A program made the position numbers and the translations under genes. Below are positions 17,295 through 25,525 of a stretch of 38,167 nt of DNA, piece after piece (the stretch's first letter is position 1; each line of letters starts with the position of its first letter). Origin of the DNA: a virus; the IMG/VR virus record IMGVR_UViG_3300044712_001366, positions 1-38,167 of that record; one strand, written 5' to 3'. Below the pieces are notes generated by a model. It was not told where the DNA came from. It ran no database searches and saw only the letters and a list, made by a program, of their open reading frames with translations.

Positions 17295-18914
17295 ATGCCA
17301 ACACAAGAACAAATCAACCTCGCACTACAAAAAGGGTATACCCCACAGCAAATCCAGCTCGCTCTTGCGCGAGCAGGTCAAATCCAGCCAAAAAAGAAAA
17401 CTATCGGAGGATTCCTTGGTAATGTCTTATCTTCTGGAGTAAGAACTGTAGGAGATGTTGCAGGAGCAGTTCTAAACCCAATAGAGACAGGAAAAAGCGT
17501 ATGGAACTTAGGAACAGGAGCAGCGCAATTATTGCTCCCTGGAGAACAGGGAAACGAACAGTACGCTCGAGCTGTAGGAGACTTTTACAAGAATAGATAT
17601 GGAAGTTTAGAAAATATTGGAAATACGTTGTATAACGACCCTGTAGGGGCTGTCATGGACGCTTCTTCTGTCTTTGGTGGTTCTGGTAGTCTCCTGAAAG
17701 GAGCGGGCAAAGTTTCAAAGATAAACTCACTGACAAAAGCAGGAACAGCACTTTCCAGAGCAGGAGATTTGATTGATCCAATTGCAGCAGTAGGAAGAGG
17801 AGTAGGAAAAGTAACTCGAGGAGTAGGGAGAAGACTTGCCCCCCTTGCTAAAGATGTAGGAAAAGAATTTGCAGTTCGATCTGTCCGAGCAAACCCCACA
17901 CAACTTGAAGACTTCAAAGAAATATCTGGAATGGATTTGAGCGATTACATGGTGAATGAAGAGTTGTATGGAGGCGGAAAACGGGCATTAAACCAATCTT
18001 TAAAACAATCGAAACCTTTTCAGAAAAAATATAATAAACTAACAAGAACAGGAAAAACAATTTCTCGAGGGCAATATATCGAGAATTTACGACAGCAGGC
18101 ACTTTCAATACTTGAAACAGATCAAAGCCCAGCTGCTCGAAATATGGCAGAAGCTGTCTGGAAAGAAGCAGATAAACAAGAACGATTGGGATCACTTACG
18201 GATACTATACTCACTAATTCCAAGTCAAGTAGCTACGCAAAGGCTCCAAAAGGATCACTTCAAGATGCAACGGTTATGAACTTTAATAAAGAGATTGGAA
18301 ATGTTGGAGCAAATACACTAGAGCAATTAGCTCAGGGATCAAGAGACTTGGGAAAGAAGCTTCAAATTCAACGCGCATTTCAAGACATTGCCTCAAAACA
18401 AAGCCAATTAGGAAGAGGAGCGCAGATTATTAACGCTTTTAAACCGATAATGTCAGGTATCACTGGTGGCGGAATTGTTGGAACAGGTTTTGCTCCGGGT
18501 ATAGGAACATTAATTGGATCTACTATTGGCGGTGTTACTGCGTTCGCAGCAAACAATCCAAGTCTTCAAGGAGCAGCTGCGAAAGTACTTACAAAAGGGA
18601 AATTACCAAAAATACCAGGACAAATTCCAGCAACAGGAAGAGCGGTATATAAGGTGGGAACAATTGGAAGAATGCTTAATCCCAGTACACAGCAATTATC
18701 AGCATCAACACAACAAATATCAAAAAAATCGCCAATGCAGTCATTACCATCTAGTATACCACAGCAAAACAAGCCTGTAGCTACTCAGCAGACAACTCCA
18801 GTACTGCCAAAGAAACTACCGAAATTACCACCTCCTACGATCTCACAACCGAAGAATAACCAAAGCATGAACTTCTATAAACCTGTGAAATTGAAGAGAA
18901 GTAGTGCGTATTAG
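17295..18914 (+). CDS. Internal virion protein with glycine-rich membrane-like segment
   Basis: A 539-residue protein. It begins with a small helical module (QEQINLALQKGYTPQQIQLAL) that may bind another virion part. Several amphipathic helices follow, with AVG/GVG repeats (about 120-200), and a long Gly/Ala/Ile stretch at about 384-420 (GITGGGIVGTGFAPG...). That stretch could cross or fuse with a membrane. The C-terminal 90 residues are Gln/Pro/Lys-rich. It may form part of a trans-envelope channel during DNA ejection. The Shine-Dalgarno is weak (AGGA about 9 nt upstream), and it starts 3 nt after the previous stop, so coupling is likely. Confidence 0.65.
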   Translation: MPTQEQINLALQKGYTPQQIQLALARAGQIQPKKKTIGGFLGNVLSSGVRTVGDVAGAVLNPIETGKSVWNLGTGAAQLLLPGEQGNEQYARAVGDFYKNRYGSLENIGNTLYNDPVGAVMDASSVFGGSGSLLKGAGKVSKINSLTKAGTALSRAGDLIDPIAAVGRGVGKVTRGVGRRLAPLAKDVGKEFAVRSVRANPTQLEDFKEISGMDLSDYMVNEELYGGGKRALNQSLKQSKPFQKKYNKLTRTGKTISRGQYIENLRQQALSILETDQSPAARNMAEAVWKEADKQERLGSLTDTILTNSKSSSYAKAPKGSLQDATVMNFNKEIGNVGANTLEQLAQGSRDLGKKLQIQRAFQDIASKQSQLGRGAQIINAFKPIMSGITGGGIVGTGFAPGIGTLIGSTIGGVTAFAANNPSLQGAAAKVLTKGKLPKIPGQIPATGRAVYKVGTIGRMLNPSTQQLSASTQQISKKSPMQSLPSSIPQQNKPVATQQTTPVLPKKLPKLPPPTISQPKNNQSMNFYKPVKLKRSSAY

Positions 18915-18924
18915 TAACCATGAT

Positions 18925-18955
18925 CTGCACAATAAGCAGGTTTAGGTGTTTTTTT
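18925..18955 (+). terminator. Possible weak terminator after the internal-protein genes
   Basis: A short CTGC/GCAG stem (18925-18928 with 18936-18939), then nine bases and a run of seven T (18949-18955). It separates the rightward late genes from the leftward pair 18972-19596. The stem is short and the gap is long for a classic intrinsic terminator. Confidence 0.3.
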
Positions 18956-18971
18956 ACAGTCTTCTGCAAGA

Positions 18972-19208
18972 TTATTGAGTTTTATTTAACTTCTCCATAC
19001 ACTGCTTTATATCATCAACTTTAATGTATCCAATATCCTTATTGTTCCACGTTTTAATGTCGAGCATACAGTTGAAAGAAGCTTTTTGCAGGTTATAGTC
19101 TGTCACCAATGCATTGTAATGCTCAGTAAGCTTTTCATACTGGTAAAAGTAATAGCCTAGAAACCCAAGTGTGGTGATAAATGTTAAAAGAAATAAAAGT
19201 CTTTTCAT
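18972..19208 (-). CDS. Small membrane-anchored protein (moron pair, second gene)
   Basis: A 78-residue protein with a basic start (MKR) and a single hydrophobic segment at about residues 4-24 (LLFLLTFITTLGFLGYYFY). A polar, probably external tail with two Cys follows (SFNCM..., KQCMEK), which could form a disulfide. Upstream is AAAGGAA 5 nt before the ATG, 1 bp after the stop of its partner at 19210. Opposite strand and AT-rich composition, unlike the late genes around it, suggest separate acquisition. Function unknown; superinfection exclusion or lysogenic conversion is a guess. Confidence 0.65.
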   Translation of the reverse strand: MKRLLFLLTFITTLGFLGYYFYQYEKLTEHYNALVTDYNLQKASFNCMLDIKTWNNKDIGYIKVDDIKQCMEKLNKTQ

Positions 19209-19209
19209 A

Positions 19210-19596
19210 TTATTCCTTTACTTGTACAAATCTAAACGTTTTTTTCAATTCCTCGTTTTCTTTTAGAAGTCTTGTTACTTCTTCTTCTTTTTTCTTTGTT
19301 TCATCTGCTATTTTTCCATATTCTTCCATTAATGACATTAATTGTGCATCTGTAATAGTATTTTTTAATAAACCAACGTTCATTTGATTGCATATTTTAT
19401 GTGTTTGATACATTCCCTGTGAATAATCATATAGTGAGGAACAATATGCAGTATCGCTTTTTGACGCTGAATTCATTTCCTCTATAGTCTTTTTATAGTC
19501 TGGAATCTGATAGAGTTTAATTGTTGCATAATCCCACGCAGCATAGAGGAAAAGACACAGAATAATTATGCGAATGATGAGATGGATTTTTTTCAT
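19210..19596 (-). CDS. Membrane-anchored coiled-coil protein (moron pair, first gene)
   Basis: A 128-residue protein: N-terminal transmembrane segment at about 4-21 (IHLIIRIIILCLFLYAAW), a middle with two Cys (AYCSSLY, HKICNQ), and a charged coiled coil at about 88-122 (EEYGKIADETKKKEEE). An in-frame ATG at 19605 exists. I prefer 19596, with AGGA 8 nt upstream on the predicted transcript. The Cys pair is then on the outside face. Together with 18972-19208 it forms a two-gene leftward unit with its own host-type promoter inside the late region, the hallmark of a moron. Product role unknown. Confidence 0.65.
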   Translation of the reverse strand: MKKIHLIIRIIILCLFLYAAWDYATIKLYQIPDYKKTIEEMNSASKSDTAYCSSLYDYSQGMYQTHKICNQMNVGLLKNTITDAQLMSLMEEYGKIADETKKKEEEVTRLLKENEELKKTFRFVQVKE

Positions 19597-19616
19597 ATCT
19601 AACATCCTATAATACT

Positions 19617-19645
19617 ATTATACTCCTCTAAGTCAAGACAAACAA
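19617..19645 (-). promoter_or_regulatory. Host-type promoter for the leftward membrane-protein pair
   Basis: Read on the minus strand: TTGTTT (19645-19640), 17-bp spacer, TATAAT (19622-19617), a perfect -10. Start would be near 19610, leaving a short leader that carries AGGA before the ATG at 19596. A second reading (TTGACT, 16 bp, TATTAT) overlaps it but would place the start too close to the gene. It lies back to back with late motif copy 4. Confidence 0.6.
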
Positions 19646-19660
19646 AAGGCGAACCACTCC

Positions 19661-19704
19661 AATACCTGTAAAGTTTCCCCGTTCAGTCTGGCATCATCGA
19701 ATCT
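19661..19704 (+). promoter_or_regulatory. Late promoter-like motif, copy 4, abutting a start codon
   Basis: GTAAAG at 19668-19673 and CATCAT at 19692-19697 are 18 bases apart, preceded by TACCT and followed by TTTCCCC. It shares TCTGGCAT with copy 1. The ATG at 19705 is 7 nt after the second box and lacks any Shine-Dalgarno, the same arrangement as copy 3. It would drive the lysis and tailspike genes. Confidence 0.7.
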
Positions 19705-19968
19705 ATGCCAGCTTCAGGTCAAGATCTCATCTACACAAAAAACTTCCTTGCTAACTTCATTCTTCTGAATGTGGAAAAAGTGGGGGCTGTTACCTATCTA
19801 GGGAAACAATCCCCTGATGGGGCATACCTTGTGATGAAGATCGATACCACGTCAGGTACGGCGTTCTCCTACGCCACACTTCGCAACAATCCGACAATTC
19901 TTGATTATCCAACTGCCTGGACAAACAGGGCAAGTTTAACGTATGGGACACCAGCGCAAGCCGTGTAA
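19705..19968 (+). CDS. Small beta-rich protein heading the lysis operon
   Basis: An 87-residue protein with no recognised domain. The pattern (VGAVTYLGKQSPDGAYLVMKIDTTSG) suggests a small beta sheet; there is no membrane segment. It is the first gene under late motif copy 4 and is predicted to be translated from a leaderless mRNA. Similar small proteins often sit near fibres, so a virion part is possible. Confidence 0.65.
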   Translation: MPASGQDLIYTKNFLANFILLNVEKVGAVTYLGKQSPDGAYLVMKIDTTSGTAFSYATLRNNPTILDYPTAWTNRASLTYGTPAQAV

Positions 19969-19978
19969 AGGAACAGAA

Positions 19979-20245
19979 ATGAGAACACATGACGAAAAAT
20001 CAACATTCTCAATCTCAGGGGCAAGCCTCCAATTTGTTATCACGCTTAGCGGTGTGGCGGTTACTCTTCTTAATATTTTCCTTTTGTCTAAGCTTGCTCC
20101 TCTTACACAAGATATTGCGCTCATCAACCAACGAGTTAGCGCCAACGAATCACAAGATGAACGAACAGAAGATCGCTTCGATAAGCGCTTCACCATCATT
20201 GAGACCAAACTTGACACCATTCTTGAAAAATTAGCAAGGAGATAG
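19979..20245 (+). CDS. One-span membrane protein with coiled-coil tail (holin-like)
   Basis: An 88-residue protein. I chose the ATG at 19979, which has AAAGGA upstream. One hydrophobic segment (about 17-37, LQFVITLSGVAVTLLNIFLL) follows a short polar N-terminus. A charged coiled coil comes after it (about 48-86, RVSANESQDERTEDRFDKRF). The layout resembles small accessory holins or XhlA-type lysis proteins. It sits 2 bp before the endolysin gene, which supports a lysis role. A second holin candidate lies downstream at 21232. Confidence 0.65.
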   Translation: MRTHDEKSTFSISGASLQFVITLSGVAVTLLNIFLLSKLAPLTQDIALINQRVSANESQDERTEDRFDKRFTIIETKLDTILEKLARR

Positions 20246-20247
20246 CT

Positions 20248-21225
20248 ATGCGTTTCCCCGTAGGATCAGACTATCAGGACTTTACAAAGTACTGGTACAA
20301 CGCCTTCAAGTTTGGAGAGAAGACCGATTACGGCTTCCATGACGGGGATGACTTTAACTTAAAGACGGGTGGAGACTCAGACCTTGGGCAACCCCTCTAT
20401 GCAGTTGCTGATGGAGAAGTAACCTCTGTACATAGTCATCCAGAATCAGGGTTTGGGCTTCATATTCATCTCTACCACCCAGAGTACAAGATCTATTCTC
20501 ACTACGCCCATTGTCAAGACATCAAGGTGGTTAAAGGGCAAAAGGTTACTGAAGGGCAAGTGATTGCAACGCTAGGAAAGAGCGGAAGACCCAAGAATAC
20601 CCTACCTGCACACCTGCACTTCTCACTCAAGAAAGAACCAACGGGCATTGATAGCGTCCCCAGAACACAAGAAGAACTTTCAAAGTGGATGAATCCTACG
20701 CACTTTATCACCGAACACCTAACCAAGGAGGAGTCTATGAGTACTGAGCTTGAAGCGTGTATGGCAGATCGTCAGAAATTCTGGACTGAACGAGACGAAG
20801 CGCTCAAAGAATTAGAAACAAAGAAACGAGAGATTGCAGAGTTAAACGCAACCATCAAAGTCGAGCAAGACAAAGGGGAAGAGTACCGAAAAGCACACGT
20901 GAGCTTTTTAGAAACCTTAGCACAAAAACTCATGTGCCAACCTACGGAAATTGATATCACCAGCAAAATTGATGTGTTAATAAGCGTAGAAGACAAGTTA
21001 GGTGCAGTACAAAAAGCATTCGATAACGCAAAAACAGACTACCAACGACAGATAGATGAATTAAAAGCCGAAAATCAGCACTTACAGGAAGCACTCCAGA
21101 GGTACGGTGAGAAGGTGGAAGAGCTAGAAGCTAAGATTACCGCTTTACCTACTCAAACACCCGAAACAAACCCATTAGAGAACCTTATAGAGTCCATTAT
21201 TGCGCTCATCAAGCGCAGAAAGTGA
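20248..21225 (+). CDS. M23 peptidase endolysin with coiled-coil tail
   Basis: A 325-residue protein. The N-terminal 160 residues are a complete M23 zinc peptidase: H31-x3-D35 (FHDGDDF), H85-Y-A-H88, and H122-L-H124 (AHLHFSL). All expected metal and catalytic residues are present, so it should cut peptide cross-links in peptidoglycan. A long charged coiled coil (about 165-300) follows, then a C-terminal amphipathic helix (NLIESIIALIKRRK) that could touch the membrane. There is no signal peptide, so release would need a holin. AGGAG precedes the ATG. The coiled-coil tail is unusual for an endolysin; a virion or anchored role is an alternative. Confidence 0.85.
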   Translation: MRFPVGSDYQDFTKYWYNAFKFGEKTDYGFHDGDDFNLKTGGDSDLGQPLYAVADGEVTSVHSHPESGFGLHIHLYHPEYKIYSHYAHCQDIKVVKGQKVTEGQVIATLGKSGRPKNTLPAHLHFSLKKEPTGIDSVPRTQEELSKWMNPTHFITEHLTKEESMSTELEACMADRQKFWTERDEALKELETKKREIAELNATIKVEQDKGEEYRKAHVSFLETLAQKLMCQPTEIDITSKIDVLISVEDKLGAVQKAFDNAKTDYQRQIDELKAENQHLQEALQRYGEKVEELEAKITALPTQTPETNPLENLIESIIALIKRRK

Positions 21226-21231
21226 GGAGTA

Positions 21232-21453
21232 ATGACCATTACAAGCCCAAAGAATACGATGACCAAAGCCGACTGGTACCGATGGAGCCAGAACACGTTT
21301 TTGTTTCTGATTCCAGCCCTCTTGGTTGTTCTCTCAGAAGGATTAAAACTCTTACCTGAAAATGCAGAGTACGGGGCGGTAGCACTCTATCTTGTCAACA
21401 TCTTGATGGATCTTCTGAAAAAGTATAAGCAAGAGCATACCTACAGGATGTAG
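21232..21453 (+). CDS. Two-span holin candidate
   Basis: A 73-residue protein with two hydrophobic segments (about 22-40, FLFLIPALLVVLSEGLKLL, and 46-62, YGAVALYLVNILMDLL) and a basic C-terminus (KKYKQEH). Size, topology and place just after the endolysin match class II holins, which make the membrane lesion that frees the endolysin. GAGGAG precedes the ATG. The next gene starts at the very next base after its stop. Confidence 0.75.
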   Translation: MTITSPKNTMTKADWYRWSQNTFLFLIPALLVVLSEGLKLLPENAEYGAVALYLVNILMDLLKKYKQEHTYRM

Positions 21454-21798
21454 ATGAAAGAGGCGCTTACTTCTTTCGAGACAGTAAGCATCCTTGCCCC
21501 AGTCGCTTTAGCATTCCTTCGGGAAATCGCAAAAGAGATAGGCAAGAGAGACAAGTGGACATGTCAGGACTGCGGGAGGAAGTGGAGTGATGGGTGGCTT
21601 GTGGATGTCGCACACTACCCAGACCACCACAGAAAAGATGATCCGGCATACCAGGAGACAACAAGCGGGCGCGTGTTATGTCTGGAGTGTCATGAGAAGG
21701 AACACGAGAACTTAGGACAACCAGGAAGCGCACAACTGATTGAAAACAGGAGAAAACCATCAGAAGGACATACCTACTTCTGGAGAAGAAACATATGA
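21454..21798 (+). CDS. HNH-type protein with hydrophobic N-terminus
   Basis: A 114-residue protein. It has the zinc and active-site pattern of an HNH nuclease: C37-x2-C40, H54, H58-H59, then C76-x2-C79-H80 and H84. HNH enzymes nick or cut DNA; some phage forms help packaging. Unusually, the first 30 residues form a hydrophobic/amphipathic helix (TVSILAPVALAFLREIAKEIG) that could associate with membrane. The gene begins immediately after the holin stop. A lone HNH here may be packaging-related, a homing remnant, or an anti-host nuclease. Confidence 0.7.
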   Translation: MKEALTSFETVSILAPVALAFLREIAKEIGKRDKWTCQDCGRKWSDGWLVDVAHYPDHHRKDDPAYQETTSGRVLCLECHEKEHENLGQPGSAQLIENRRKPSEGHTYFWRRNI

Positions 21799-22028
21799 TA
21801 TTCAGAGGAAAAGAACAATCAGCAAATTTTGAACCATGGGACGAACCGTTCTGGAAAACCGTGGTGATTGCCATGTTTGGAAAACCTGAACGACAAGGAA
21901 CTCAAGTGGGAACCTACAGCAAAATTGGACCAGAAGACCCCGCCAGGGGAGCAGAGTATATACCGATTGTCTTTGGAGAAACCGACCAACCACACATGAT
22001 TCATAAAACACGAGTGAGGGGGAAATAA
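21795..22028 (+). CDS. Unknown small protein before the tailspike
   Basis: A 77-residue protein with no recognised family. It opens with a hydrophobic/aromatic stretch (EPFWKTVVIAMFGK) and has a charged Gly/Pro-rich end. It is coupled to the HNH gene by ATGA, and its stop overlaps the tailspike ATG by one base, so it is expressed with the spike. It might be an assembly or attachment helper. Confidence 0.6.
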   Translation: MIFRGKEQSANFEPWDEPFWKTVVIAMFGKPERQGTQVGTYSKIGPEDPARGAEYIPIVFGETDQPHMIHKTRVRGK

Positions 22029-25021
22029 TGGCAGCACTGCACATTGACCCACTTGTACCTGGTAATGTTGTCATGCACGAGCATGAGACCAGTGATATTG
22101 TGGGGTATGTTGCACCGATTACTGACCACACCCTCCTCTCTAACATCGGCACAAATACCCACGCGCAGATCGACACTGCACTTGCAGGTTTGGCGACAAC
22201 GTATCTCAAGTTAGATGGAAGCAACGACCCGATCACGGGACAACTGGACGTGAATAATATCCTTACTTCTACCGATCTTCAAGGCTATGGTGGTGTTCCT
22301 GTTACACTTTCGAAAGGCTTAAAAAGCCCATACACTAATCAGGTGGTTGTGGATGCTGGAGGAAAAGGTGATTACACCACGATTGCTTCAGCTATCGCGG
22401 CGTTTCCTTCTGGGGGAGTCTTCATCAAACTGAGTGCCGGAACCTATACAGAATCAAGTATTACGATCCCGTCCAACACGATCATTGAAGGCGCAGGGAT
22501 TGGGGTAACAATCTGGCAAAACACCGCCACAAACACGCGCATGATGACAAGTTCTGCTGCAAGTAATGTGTCGCTACGGAACATGACAATCCTCTTTAAC
22601 CGATCAGATAATTCCGCAGTCAACTGGTCTGCACTTGTCTTCTCTTCAACTACTTTCATTCAAAACTGCGATGTGGACTCTGGAGGGTATCGCACCCATT
22701 ACAACGCCAATACCGGCGGAGTCTACCTTAACTGTCTGATTAACCGCGGAACGTCCTACCTTGACGGATTAACGGGCTGGGAATCAGGCGCAAAGTTTAT
22801 CGGCTGTACGATTGCTGGAACCATGGTTACACCAGCTGGTGGTGCAACGGGCAATCATCAGGTGTACGGAGGCTCCATAGCAGGAGCGATAGAACAGCGC
22901 GATGCAACGCAGTTATTCGGGGTGCGGATGCCGTCTACAGGAACGATTACCCTGGGGACTGGTTCGGGAACTCCAGAGACTTCACTACGAAACATTAATA
23001 ATTCAACGATTGAAAATCTTGAAATGCGAACCGGCACTGGTGGTGTAATAACAAATTCTTTTGTAAAAACCTTGAACCTCAATGACACCTGGAGCGGGAA
23101 CTCTGCACGGTTACGGTTGTGGAATACCTATGTCTCAGCCTTAAACGGAAAGTCTCAAGCTGGAGAAATCTGGCCATCTGGGGCATTTATCGCTTCAGTT
23201 TCCAATATGTCTTCAGGACAACTGGTTGCCCAATCAAACTACGCTCCACAACTCTTCAGACCGTATCACACGGGAGCCGTTCCAGTAACGATTCGGGCCT
23301 TAGCAAACCAGACGGGAAATCTTTTAGAGTTTCAAAACTCCAGTAACACAGTTCAGTTATCTATTGCCAAAGATGCAGAAATTACCCAAAATATCGCCAA
23401 AACCAGTGCTACTGCATCTCCCATAAACGCTACTCTAACCTTCACCCAAAACGCCAGCAACCAGAATCAATATCCTTATCAATTCACGGAAACGCACAAT
23501 ATCCCTGATTTTGCTTCGATTGCAAATAGATCGCACTTAGTGAGTTACAACCTCACGGTAGATTCAGATAACGCCTCAACAGCATTTACCTCTGTCAAAG
23601 CCTTCACCGCAACGCTCAACTATGCCAACAAGGGCGGAGTTACCGATCTTTTAGGCTATGACGCAACACTCAATGTCAACGATACAGGAAGCATTACCAA
23701 TCTCTACGGTATGAAGTTCGTGTTTGCGAATGCTGGAGGAAGAACCCCTACGAATACGTATGGCGTCTATGTGAATTCTTTAGCAATACCTGGCACAAAC
23801 TGGTACTCATTCTATTCAGAGGGAGGAACGGGGTACTTTCGGTGCGGAAGCGCGTCAACAAAAGGACTCGTTGTTCAAGCAGAAGCGGCTCAGTCAGCAA
23901 GTCTTCAAGAGTGGATTAATAGTAGTGGGACTATGTTGGCAAGAATTACAAAAGATGGGTACATTCAGTCTTCGTATGATGGAAATTATGCAGGATATAG
24001 ACTTGAGATCAATGAATCAGCAACAAGTAAGATATGGACTAATGATGGGCAGTTCTTTATTCAAAGAGCTTCGGGTGCTGGGTTTGTTGTTCGGTCAACA
24101 AGTGGGGGAAACAAAGATTGGTATGTTACCACATCAGATGTAGTTCAAGATCAAATAGCCTCGTGGATTAAATTTTCGTCTTTAACAGAAACAAATGACA
24201 TAGGTTTAATGTTGCGAGGCAAATATGCAGGAACAGTTGGGGAATCCATCGACTCAAGACCACTATATTTCCCGACTCATTACTTTGATACAACTTATCG
24301 CCTTGAAGGGGCGATGCTAAAAGCATATCGAGATTCCGCAACACCAGGCGATTACTACTTAGGGATAAGCACCGGAATTACTGCAACACAAACAGTGAAA
24401 CATAAATTTTTCAGTAACGGTGATGTACTTCTTGGTACTTCAGACTCAATAAAAACCTTCTGGGGGGCAGGAAAAGATATGAGCCTCTACTATGACGGAA
24501 CAAATGCAATCGTTAACCCGAAAGAGGTGGGCACTGGATATCTCAATATTAAAGGGACGGTATTAGTAGATGATTATCTGTACGAAGACGGAACATTTGC
24601 CGAAATCTACGTGGCTGATGGCTCAACCGCGCAATCCATCCCCACAGGGACAACCTACACAAAATGTACGCTATTTACCACAAACGGCGCTTCAAGTAAC
24701 TGCACAGCCGACGCGACAAACGACAAGATCACCATCACGAAGGCTGGAAAGTATCGAGTGTCTGGGACGTTTTCGATGAAGTCAGGAACGAATAATGTCG
24801 AGTTCAAAGGCACTGTATTTTATGACGGAACGGAACAAAGCAATATCCACTGGGAGCGCAAGATTGGTGTAGCTGGAGATGTTGGCAACGCCTCATTTTC
24901 TGGAATTTTAACGGCAGCAGCGAACAAAGATATTGATCTTCGCATCAGACACGACAATGCAGGAAGCATTGATTTTACACTTACCTACGCAAATATTAGT
25001 ATTTGTTATTTAGGAGAATAA
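22028..25021 (+). CDS. Tailspike with beta-helix and C1q-like tip
   Basis: A 997-residue protein. The N-terminal 80 residues are a virion-attachment part with DHTLLSNIGTNTHAQID, a widespread phage-tail motif. From about 110 to 340 there is a right-handed parallel beta-helix of pectate-lyase type, beginning VVDAGGKGDYTTIASAIAAF and continuing through Asn/Ser/Thr-rich coils. Such spikes often bind or cut surface polysaccharide; catalytic residues cannot be named. A trimer-type segment follows (TNLYGMKF...TYGVYVNS, about 557-582). The last 140 residues look like a C1q/TNF jelly roll (KYRVSGTFSMKSGTNNVEF). GAGGGGGAAATA precedes the ATG. Confidence 0.8.
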   Translation: MAALHIDPLVPGNVVMHEHETSDIVGYVAPITDHTLLSNIGTNTHAQIDTALAGLATTYLKLDGSNDPITGQLDVNNILTSTDLQGYGGVPVTLSKGLKSPYTNQVVVDAGGKGDYTTIASAIAAFPSGGVFIKLSAGTYTESSITIPSNTIIEGAGIGVTIWQNTATNTRMMTSSAASNVSLRNMTILFNRSDNSAVNWSALVFSSTTFIQNCDVDSGGYRTHYNANTGGVYLNCLINRGTSYLDGLTGWESGAKFIGCTIAGTMVTPAGGATGNHQVYGGSIAGAIEQRDATQLFGVRMPSTGTITLGTGSGTPETSLRNINNSTIENLEMRTGTGGVITNSFVKTLNLNDTWSGNSARLRLWNTYVSALNGKSQAGEIWPSGAFIASVSNMSSGQLVAQSNYAPQLFRPYHTGAVPVTIRALANQTGNLLEFQNSSNTVQLSIAKDAEITQNIAKTSATASPINATLTFTQNASNQNQYPYQFTETHNIPDFASIANRSHLVSYNLTVDSDNASTAFTSVKAFTATLNYANKGGVTDLLGYDATLNVNDTGSITNLYGMKFVFANAGGRTPTNTYGVYVNSLAIPGTNWYSFYSEGGTGYFRCGSASTKGLVVQAEAAQSASLQEWINSSGTMLARITKDGYIQSSYDGNYAGYRLEINESATSKIWTNDGQFFIQRASGAGFVVRSTSGGNKDWYVTTSDVVQDQIASWIKFSSLTETNDIGLMLRGKYAGTVGESIDSRPLYFPTHYFDTTYRLEGAMLKAYRDSATPGDYYLGISTGITATQTVKHKFFSNGDVLLGTSDSIKTFWGAGKDMSLYYDGTNAIVNPKEVGTGYLNIKGTVLVDDYLYEDGTFAEIYVADGSTAQSIPTGTTYTKCTLFTTNGASSNCTADATNDKITITKAGKYRVSGTFSMKSGTNNVEFKGTVFYDGTEQSNIHWERKIGVAGDVGNASFSGILTAAANKDIDLRIRHDNAGSIDFTLTYANISICYLGE

Positions 25022-25031
25022 AGGAGGAATC

Positions 25032-25355
25032 ATGGCACTACTAGCCAATAAAACAGCAGAATTTGGGGTACAGGCTACCTACTGGAGTTCAGATCAAGTG
25101 AATATTCACTGGGATGCAGGAGTCAATAATAACGCGCATGTAGAACTTATGGGTTATCGCTCTGAACAGCATAAAAAAATCGACAACGAACGCTATGTTG
25201 ATAAGTTTATGTACGAATTTACTCATGACAATTTCCCCTTTACCAAGGGAGGAAACAACGAAGCGGAATTTTACATGTGGCTCAAGGCAGAAGCACAAAA
25301 ACCTGAGAATACAGAAGAAAAGTACACGCTCTTTACCAATGCACCAGACGCATAA
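25032..25355 (+). CDS. Unknown protein after the tailspike
   Basis: A 107-residue soluble protein, mixed in character, with an aromatic N-terminal half (YWSSDQVNIHWDAGVNNNAHVE stretch at about 17-38) and a charged helical C-terminal half. AAGGAGG precedes the ATG, one of the strongest sites in the late region. It may be a spike chaperone or an extra tip protein. No family recognised. Confidence 0.65.
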   Translation: MALLANKTAEFGVQATYWSSDQVNIHWDAGVNNNAHVELMGYRSEQHKKIDNERYVDKFMYEFTHDNFPFTKGGNNEAEFYMWLKAEAQKPENTEEKYTLFTNAPDA

Positions 25356-25366
25356 GAAAGGAATAT

Positions 25367-25525
25367 ATGACCCCAGTACAAGCCCTTGAATTACTTGACC
25401 AAGCCGCAAGTTTAGCACCGCTTAATCGTCAGCAACACTTTGCCATTCAGCAGGCGTTAGAAGTCGTAAAAAAAGCACTTGAGGAGAAGAAGGATGGAAA
25501 GGCAGACAAAGGTGCATCTCGCTGA
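25367..25525 (+). CDS. 52-residue helical protein
   Basis: A short gene with AAAGGAA at a good distance from its ATG. The 52 residues form one or two helices (QALELLDQAASLAPLN..., then QALEVVKKALEEKK) with a Lys-rich end. It overlaps the start of the MazG-like gene by 32 bp; that gene's ribosome site lies inside it, so the two are coupled. Similar short Ala/Leu helical proteins are frequent in phages, role unknown. Confidence 0.6.
   Translation: MTPVQALELLDQAASLAPLNRQQHFAIQQALEVVKKALEEKKDGKADKGASR

Noticed and set aside
3427-19704. Sigma-54 reading of the late motif (TGGCAT in copies 1 and 4)
   Set aside because: TGGC is absent from copies 2 and 3, and no GC box lies at the right distance. 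GTAAAG-N18-CATGAT is shared by all four.
21802-22236. 144-codon minus-strand frame over the spike start
   Set aside because: It is antisense to two coupled plus-strand genes and has no promoter or ribosome site.
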